DNA from: Nereida sp024640765
Lineage (GTDB): Bacteria; Pseudomonadota; Alphaproteobacteria; Rhodobacterales; Rhodobacteraceae
DNA: 6,852 nucleotides
Direction: 5' to 3'
NCBI GenBank assembly: GCA_024640765.1
Contig: JAHEEK010000036.1
Location: 1-6,852, forward strand
Positions 5,539-6,852 of the stretch are shown here, one piece after another; position 1 is the first letter of the stretch; each line of letters opens with the position of its first letter. The position numbers and the translations under genes were made by a program. The notes under the pieces were generated by a model. It was not told the origin of the DNA. It worked only from the letters and a program-made list of their open reading frames with translations, and did not search any database.

Positions 5539-6566
5539 AGGGTCGCCAGATCGCACTCGATCACCTCAACGGCATCGAAGCCGCGGCACTGTTAGTCGAC
5601 GGACGCCTTGACGATATACTGATCGCGCCTCCGGCCGGAACGCCAACTGTTGGGACCATTTACGCAGCACGCGCAGACCGCCCTGTCAAAGGCCAAGGCG
5701 GTATCTTTGTCAGCACGCCAGACGGCGAAGGATTTTTGCGCGGCACCAAAGGCATCGCCCAAGGCGCCCGCATCTTGGTTCAGGTGACAGGACACGCGGA
5801 AGACGGCAAAGCCATCCCCGTGACGGCGAAACTGCTTTTCAAAAGCCGCTACGCAATTGTAACCCCATCCGCACAAGGGCTAAACATCAGCCGCCAAATA
5901 CGCGACGAAGAAGAACGCGTCCGCCTCAAAACAATCTTGCACGACGTGGCAGGCGATGCCCCCTATGGCGTGATCCTACGCTCGGCTAGTTTTGGCGCGG
6001 ATGACGATGACATCGCCGAAGATATTGCCGCAATGTTGACTGCAGCGGATACGGTTTTAGCGTCCGAAGTAGAGGCGCCTACTGTTTTGTCGCACGGGGA
6101 TCAGCCACATCTGTTGGCTTGGCGCGAGTGGACCGAACCTGCTGAGGTTGCCCAGCAATCTGGCAGCTTTGAAGACTGCAACGTTCTCGATCAATTGGAC
6201 GGGCTAACCAATATCGACGTACGGTTTGCCCAAAGCACGATGTTCATCGAACCCACCCGTGCTTTGGTCGCCGTCGACGTAAATACCGGAGCAGACACCT
6301 CACCCGCATCGGGTCTCAAAGCGAACCTTTGGGCAGCCAAAGAGCTGGCGAGACAACTTAGACTGCGCGGCCTTGGCGGGCAGATCACAATCGATTTCGC
6401 CCCAATGACCAAAGCCGACCGGCGGCAAGTTGAGGGTGCGCTGCGCCAAGCATTCAAGAGCGATCCAATCGAAACGTCCCTTGTGGGTTGGACGCCTCTT
6501 GGGCACTTTGAAATTCAACGCAAACGCGAACGCCTTCCCCTTAATGTGCTTCTCGGAGACAGCTGA
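5535..6566 (+). CDS. short ribonuclease E/G family protein
   Basis: This is a 343-residue member of the RNase E/G endoribonuclease family, which cleaves single-stranded RNA in rRNA maturation and mRNA decay. An S1-like region (about 35-105) keeps the aromatic RNA-contact residues Phe58 and Phe67. A 5'-sensor-like VILRSAS has Arg149/Ser150 where E. coli RNase E has Arg169/Thr170. The DNase-I-like core has AVDVNTG (Asp248, Asn250) and GLGGQITIDFAPM (Asp287), matching the magnesium ligands Asp303 and Asp346. The protein ends with HFEIQRKRERLPL, where long forms continue into the CPxC zinc-link, so zinc-link, small domain and degradosome scaffold are all absent. The stretch between sensor and first Asp is also about 35 residues shorter. 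GGAG lies seven bases before the ATG, which overlaps the maf stop. I recall such short forms beside yacG in Rhodobacterales. A full RNase E is expected elsewhere. Confidence 0.9.
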   Translation: MKGRQIALDHLNGIEAAALLVDGRLDDILIAPPAGTPTVGTIYAARADRPVKGQGGIFVSTPDGEGFLRGTKGIAQGARILVQVTGHAEDGKAIPVTAKLLFKSRYAIVTPSAQGLNISRQIRDEEERVRLKTILHDVAGDAPYGVILRSASFGADDDDIAEDIAAMLTAADTVLASEVEAPTVLSHGDQPHLLAWREWTEPAEVAQQSGSFEDCNVLDQLDGLTNIDVRFAQSTMFIEPTRALVAVDVNTGADTSPASGLKANLWAAKELARQLRLRGLGGQITIDFAPMTKADRRQVEGALRQAFKSDPIETSLVGWTPLGHFEIQRKRERLPLNVLLGDS

Positions 6567-6760
6567 TGCCCTGCCCTATCTGCAAACACGACGCGGATAA
6601 AAGTTACAAACCGTTTTGCAGCAAACGCTGTGCTGACATCGATTTGGCCAAGTGGCTTGGCGGCGATTATGCAATTGCCAGTACGGATCCAGATGACGTG
6701 GATCAGATCGTAGATGCACTTGAAATAGAAGCCGAGCGGGCTGCGAAAAACATTCATTAG
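6566..6760 (+). CDS. yacG: zinc-binding protein YacG (DNA gyrase inhibitor family)
   Basis: This small 64-residue zinc-finger protein has Cys3-X2-Cys6-X11-Cys18-X3-Cys22 (MPCPICK, then PFCSKRC), followed by the family hallmark ADIDLAKWLGGDYAI (23-37) and an acidic tail. In E. coli YacG binds zinc and inhibits DNA gyrase through GyrB. Whether this copy does so is inferred from family. Its spacing between the cysteine pairs is four shorter than in E. coli (11 against 15), which I believe is usual for alphaproteobacterial members. GGAG lies seven bases upstream of the ATG. The start overlaps the RNase stop by one base (TGATG), so it is the last gene of the infA unit. Confidence 0.95.
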   Translation: MPCPICKHDADKSYKPFCSKRCADIDLAKWLGGDYAIASTDPDDVDQIVDALEIEAERAAKNIH

Positions 6761-6852
6761 CGCGAATTACGGTGAAATACACAATTGGACAAAAAGGCGC
6801 TGGACACCACCTAATGCCTGACCTAGAACGGCGCCACCCAAGGGGTTCAACC
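6761..6852. other. 92-base tail after yacG, no firm feature
   Basis: No tRNA, clear terminator or start of a rightward gene can be supported. On the minus strand one frame is open from the window edge to a TAA at 6769-6767 and would give 27 hydrophobic, glycine-rich residues (including GGAVLGQALGG), possibly the C-terminus of a convergent gene. An opening this short is expected by chance. GGCGC (6796-6800) and GCGCC (6831-6835) are inverted repeats 30 bases apart, with five T's after the second arm when read on the minus strand. Confidence 0.4.

Noticed and set aside
5535..6566. RNase E/G as a truncated pseudogene
   Set aside because: Catalytic and sensor residues are intact, the gene has a good ribosome site, and overlaps with both neighbours are tidy, so a real short form is more likely than decay.
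6796..6852. Possible tRNA at the right edge because of GGGGTTCAA resembling a T-arm
   Set aside because: No D-arm, anticodon arm or acceptor stem can be fitted in the bases before it.
1..6852. Mobile elements, phage remnants, CRISPR, toxin-antitoxin or defence genes
   Set aside because: I searched both strands by eye for transposase motifs, long terminal repeats, regularly spaced repeats and small paired genes, and found none.

Overview
The window reads as ordinary chromosomal housekeeping DNA from an alphaproteobacterium, most likely a marine member of the Rhodobacterales (Roseobacter group). The basis is the gene order murA - DUF2948 - hisD - UPF0262 - low-molecular-weight phosphatase - infA - maf - short RNase E/G - yacG, which from memory is a conserved alphaproteobacterial arrangement, together with moderately high GC and protein wording typical of that group. 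Genus and species cannot be fixed from the sequence. There are no mobile elements, CRISPR arrays, phage genes or signs of recent transfer.

Layout: a tRNA-Thr(GGT) gene runs leftward from base 75 to base 1. All protein genes run rightward. Bases 165-2080 hold a 51-residue basic protein, murA and a DUF2948 gene. A 95-base gap follows, then hisD, a UPF0262 gene and a low-molecular-weight phosphatase gene with a TTG start (2176-4429). A 312-base gap at 4430-4741 holds a plausible promoter close to infA but no convincing gene. The last unit is infA - maf - RNase E/G - yacG (4742-6760). Its four genes overlap by one to four bases, so they are probably one translationally coupled operon. The final 92 bases hold nothing firm.

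Functionally the genes cover peptidoglycan precursor synthesis (MurA), histidine synthesis (HisD), translation initiation (IF-1), nucleotide housekeeping (Maf), RNA processing (RNase E/G) and a zinc protein known in E. coli to inhibit gyrase (YacG). Two conserved families of unknown function sit between them. Every catalytic residue I looked for in the known enzymes is present, and no gene appears broken.

I found no clearly new system. The points most worth a second look are: (a) the short RNase E/G, which stops just where the zinc-link of long RNase E would begin and is followed with a one-base overlap by a small zinc-cysteine protein; (b) the infA promoter region, whose CTTGAAA element and downstream CATCATAT box resemble a heat-shock (RpoH) promoter with a palindrome in the spacer; and (c) the uncharacterised proteins in the cluster.
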